Of a DNA stretch of 8,298 nt, positions 5,728 to 8,298 are shown piece after piece. The notes beneath the pieces are model-generated. The model did not search any database. It saw only the letters and a list, made by a program, of their open reading frames with translations, and had not been told where the DNA came from. Both the position numbers and the translations under genes were made by a program. Location: the NCBI GenBank assembly GCA_023389155.1, contig JAEWEV010000027.1, positions 1-8,298 of the forward strand. Direction: 5' to 3'. Position 1 is the first letter of the stretch. Each line of letters opens with the position of its first letter. This stretch comes from Pseudomonadota bacterium. GTDB lineage: Bacteria; Pseudomonadota; Gammaproteobacteria; Burkholderiales; Burkholderiaceae_B.

Positions 5728-7506
5728 TTAGAATGTACGTGCTTTTGGAGGGAACGACTCGACGGTCAGCGGCTTCATATGCACGGGTTTGTATTCCAGA
5801 CGGCCGTCGGCAGAGTGCCACAGCGTGTGCTTGAGCCAGTTCACATCGTCGCGTTCCGGGAAATCATCCAGCGCGTGGGCGCCACGGCTCTCATGACGGC
5901 TGGCAGCAGATTTAATCGTGGCGCGGGCCACTTCAGTCATATTGGCCAGCTCCAGCGCCTCTACCCTTGCGGTATTGAAAACCTTGGACTTGTCGTCGAA
6001 CTTGACGTGCTTGGCCTGCTCTGCCAGCTCGTCGATCTGACCAACGCCTTCGTTGAGCAGTTCGAGCGTACGGAACACGCCGCAATGACGCTGCATTGAC
6101 GCGCGAATGCCGTTTGCCACGTCCTGGACTTTCTCGCCCGATTTGCGCGATTCCAGTTCGTTGACACGAGCCAGCGAAAAATCGAGCGATTCTTTTGGCA
6201 CATCCTGGTGCGACATCTGACGCTCAAGGTGGGATTCCACGATCCGGTTGCCCGCAGCGCGGCCAAACACCACCAGATCCAGCAGTGAATTGGTACCCAG
6301 GCGGTTGGCGCCGTGAACAGAAACAGCGGCACATTCACCGATAGCGTAAAGGCCGTTGACGATTTTCTCTTCGCCGTTTTCCCATGTGACAACTTCACCA
6401 TGGTAATTGGCAGGGATACCACCCATCTGATAGTGGATGGTAGGCACGACGGGGATCGGCTCCTTGATGGGATCCACATTACCGAACTTGATCGCAATTT
6501 CACGAATAGAAGGCAAACGCTTGTTGATCACATCGGCGCCCAGGTGATCCAGCTTGAGCACAACATAACTGCCGTCGGGACCGCAGCCGCGACCTTCCTT
6601 GATTTCCTGGTCCATTGAACGGGATACGAAATCGCGAGGCGCCAGATCTTTCAGGGTCGGGGCATAACGTTCCATGAAACGTTCGCCATCTTTGTTCAGC
6701 AGAATGCCGCCTTCGCCGCGCACCCCTTCTGTAATAAGGACACCGGCTCCGGCCACGCCGGTTGGGTGGAACTGCCAGAACTCCATGTCCTGCAGACAGA
6801 CGCCGGCACGGGCAGCCATGCCCAGACCATCGCCCGTATTGATGAACGCGTTGGTAGACGCAGCCCAGATGCGACCAGCACCACCGGTCGCCAGCACCAC
6901 GGCCTTGGCTTCCAGAATGTAAATTTCACCGGTTTCCATTTCCAGGGCGGTAACACCGACAACATCGCCGGCATCGTTGCGCAGCAGATCCAGGGCCATC
7001 CATTCTACGAAGAACTGGGTGCGCGCAGCAACGTTACGCTGATACAGGGTATGCAGCAAGGCGTGACCCGTACGGTCAGCCGCTGCACAGGCGCGCTGCA
7101 CAGGCTTTTCGCCAAAATTGGCAGTATGGCCGCCGAAAGGACGCTGGTAAATCGTACCGTTGGCATTGCGATCGAACGGCATGCCGAAGTGTTCAAGTTC
7201 GTAAACGGCATTCGGGGCCTGACGGCACATGAATTCGATGGCATCCTGATCTCCCAGCCAGTCGGAACCCTTAACCGTGTCGTACATGTGCCAGTACCAG
7301 TTGTCTTCGCTCATATTGCCAAGCGAAGCACCGATACCGCCCTGTGCGGCAACCGTATGGGAACGGGTGGGAAAGACTTTTGAAAGAACAGCGACGGATA
7401 ATCCGGCCTGTGCCAATTGAAGGGAGCAGCGCATACCGGACCCGCCGGCACCCACGACCACAACATCAAACTGGCGGCGCGGTAATGATGAATTGATAGC
7501 AACCAC
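5728..7506 (-). CDS. sdhA: Succinate dehydrogenase flavoprotein subunit
   Basis: It oxidises succinate to fumarate using covalently bound FAD, facing the cytoplasm. The 592 residues match the family (E. coli 588). The FAD-binding GAGGSG is at 19-24. His50 in RSHTVAAQGG is the expected site of FAD attachment. Active-site residues are His247 (FHPTG), Arg291 (APRDFVSR), His358 (TIHYQMGG) and Arg402 (HGANRLG). I place the start at a GTG: the frame upstream meets the sdhD TAA two codons earlier, no ATG or TTG is available, and the next Met (residue 25) would remove the FAD-binding loop. GGAG (7517-7520) lies 10 bases before this GTG. It follows sdhD after only 3 bases. Confidence 0.97.
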   Translation of the reverse strand: MVAINSSLPRRQFDVVVVGAGGSGMRCSLQLAQAGLSVAVLSKVFPTRSHTVAAQGGIGASLGNMSEDNWYWHMYDTVKGSDWLGDQDAIEFMCRQAPNAVYELEHFGMPFDRNANGTIYQRPFGGHTANFGEKPVQRACAAADRTGHALLHTLYQRNVAARTQFFVEWMALDLLRNDAGDVVGVTALEMETGEIYILEAKAVVLATGGAGRIWAASTNAFINTGDGLGMAARAGVCLQDMEFWQFHPTGVAGAGVLITEGVRGEGGILLNKDGERFMERYAPTLKDLAPRDFVSRSMDQEIKEGRGCGPDGSYVVLKLDHLGADVINKRLPSIREIAIKFGNVDPIKEPIPVVPTIHYQMGGIPANYHGEVVTWENGEEKIVNGLYAIGECAAVSVHGANRLGTNSLLDLVVFGRAAGNRIVESHLERQMSHQDVPKESLDFSLARVNELESRKSGEKVQDVANGIRASMQRHCGVFRTLELLNEGVGQIDELAEQAKHVKFDDKSKVFNTARVEALELANMTEVARATIKSAASRHESRGAHALDDFPERDDVNWLKHTLWHSADGRLEYKPVHMKPLTVESFPPKARTF

Positions 7507-7509
7507 GGC

Positions 7510-7887
7510 TTATAAACTCCAGACAATTTTAGCGAAATACAGGACAGCGCCGATCAGCCACAGCACGGTAAGCACCTGCAGCGTTAGTCGAACACCAACG
7601 GGTCTGACGTAATCCATCCAGATATCGCGTACGCCGATCCACGCATGCCAGGCAAGCGAGAAAAAGGCCAGCGTTGCGGCGATCTGCCCCAGGGGCAGCC
7701 CCCAACAGGAGAACGTGAAGAAACCCTTCCAGGATTCGTAATTAATGGGGGTGAACAGTGCAGCAATGAGAAAGACGATTGAATATACGGCCAGAATGAT
7801 GGCTGTAATACGCTGCACGATGAAATCTTTGATACCGTAGCCGGCACCCACGACCAGGCGTTTTGTACCTACCAGTTCCTTTGCCAT
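7510..7887 (-). CDS. sdhD: Succinate dehydrogenase membrane anchor subunit SdhD
   Basis: With SdhC it anchors the SdhAB head in the inner membrane and forms the quinone pocket and heme b site. The 125-residue protein has three likely membrane helices (about 26-46, 64-87 and 100-122). Conserved features are QRITAI (Gln25-Arg26), HAWIGVRD with His81, and MDYVRP, where Asp92-Tyr93 aligns with the E. coli SdhD Asp82-Tyr83 pair near the quinone. The ATG shares one base with the sdhC stop (TAATG on the minus strand), and GGAG lies 7 bases upstream (7895-7898). The order sdhC-sdhD-sdhA-sdhB is the standard proteobacterial type C arrangement. Confidence 0.95.
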   Translation of the reverse strand: MAKELVGTKRLVVGAGYGIKDFIVQRITAIILAVYSIVFLIAALFTPINYESWKGFFTFSCWGLPLGQIAATLAFFSLAWHAWIGVRDIWMDYVRPVGVRLTLQVLTVLWLIGAVLYFAKIVWSL

Positions 7888-8298
7888 TATATTGCTCCAA
7901 ACATTTTAACGGCGAATACCAGTGTCAGCGCCAGGCTGACGCCGAATACCACAGCGGCACTTTTCTGCGCGGTGACTTTGTCAACACCGATATGCAGGTC
8001 AAGCACCAAATAGCGGATACCGGCACACAGGTGGTGCATGAACCCCCACAGGAGAACCAGCAAAATGAGTTTGAGAATGACACCGCCAGCCCCGCTGCCC
8101 AAAGATGCAAAACTTTCCGGCGATGCCACACTGGCTGCGAAAAGCGGTATCAGGATAATGGGAAGACTGAAAAAGAGCAGAGCGCCACTGATCCGATGCA
8201 AAATAGACACTTTACCGGCGGCCGGCAGGTGGTATTTTGTAATCTGGGCAACATCGATATTACGATATTGCGGGCGCTGTTTTGACGGGGTGTCTGAC
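7887..8298 (-). CDS. sdhC: Succinate dehydrogenase cytochrome b556 subunit SdhC (5' end cut by window edge)
   Basis: This is the larger heme-b membrane anchor, which helps form the quinone site. Codons are open to the right edge and read SDTPSKQRPQYRNIDVAQ before the conserved core. Position 8298 supplies a G just before the Ser codon, so only the first two bases of a probable ATG are missing, giving a 137-residue protein. With that numbering, SILHRISG (32-39) contains the quinone-site Ser32 and Arg36, and His90 in HHLCAGIR is the expected axial heme ligand. Three helices are likely, near 38-57, 74-99 and 112-134. An internal GTG at the Val31 codon (8208-8210) is not a good start, since the conserved N-terminal residues precede it. 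The operon promoter lies outside the window. Confidence 0.95.
   Translation of the reverse strand, partial: SDTPSKQRPQYRNIDVAQITKYHLPAAGKVSILHRISGALLFFSLPIILIPLFAASVASPESFASLGSGAGGVILKLILLVLLWGFMHHLCAGIRYLVLDLHIGVDKVTAQKSAAVVFGVSLALTLVFAVKMFGAI

Noticed and set aside
6766..7383. 205-codon plus-strand open frame inside sdhA
   Set aside because: It is antisense to the conserved FAD and active-site region of SdhA and has no family-like features.

Overview
The window is a core-metabolism region of a Gram-negative bacterium, most likely a betaproteobacterium of the order Burkholderiales, family Alcaligenaceae (the Bordetella/Achromobacter/Advenella group). This is inferred from the gene order sdhC-sdhD-sdhA-sdhB-sdhE-gltA, from the protein sequences (for example the SdhC N-terminus ending in SILHRISG) and from moderate GC content. 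The genus cannot be fixed from sequence reading alone.

Layout from left to right. Positions 1-57 may hold the last 18 codons of an unidentified plus-strand gene. Positions 58-405 are a relatively AT-rich non-coding leader with short repeats, a small palindrome and weak promoter-like boxes. Next come two plus-strand genes that overlap by one base (TAATG): maeB (406-2688), a two-domain malic enzyme, and a small DoxX-family membrane protein gene (2688-3083). A very strong intrinsic terminator follows at 3136-3166. A dyad-rich spacer then separates it from a second, nearly symmetric terminator (3327-3359) that serves the convergent minus-strand operon.

The minus-strand operon fills the rest, in transcription order from the right edge: sdhC (its ATG is cut after its last base at 8298), sdhD, sdhA (GTG start), sdhB, sdhE and gltA. 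The first five genes are packed with gaps of -1 to +10 bases. Only the 39-base sdhE-gltA gap has room for a signal, and it holds a small hairpin followed by six T residues, just before the gltA ribosome binding site.

Functionally the window joins three activities at the TCA-cycle/anaplerosis node. Succinate:quinone oxidoreductase (SdhCDAB) is flavinylated with help from SdhE. Citrate synthase (GltA) brings acetyl-CoA into the cycle. Malic enzyme (MaeB) withdraws malate to pyruvate and NAD(P)H. All key catalytic, flavin, heme and iron-sulfur residues looked for are present, and no gene appears broken. I see no mobile element, CRISPR array, tRNA, rRNA, phage or defence gene, and no clearly novel system. 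The points worth a second look are the possible attenuator before gltA, the maeB-doxX translational coupling, and the unexplained dyads in the convergent spacer and the maeB leader.
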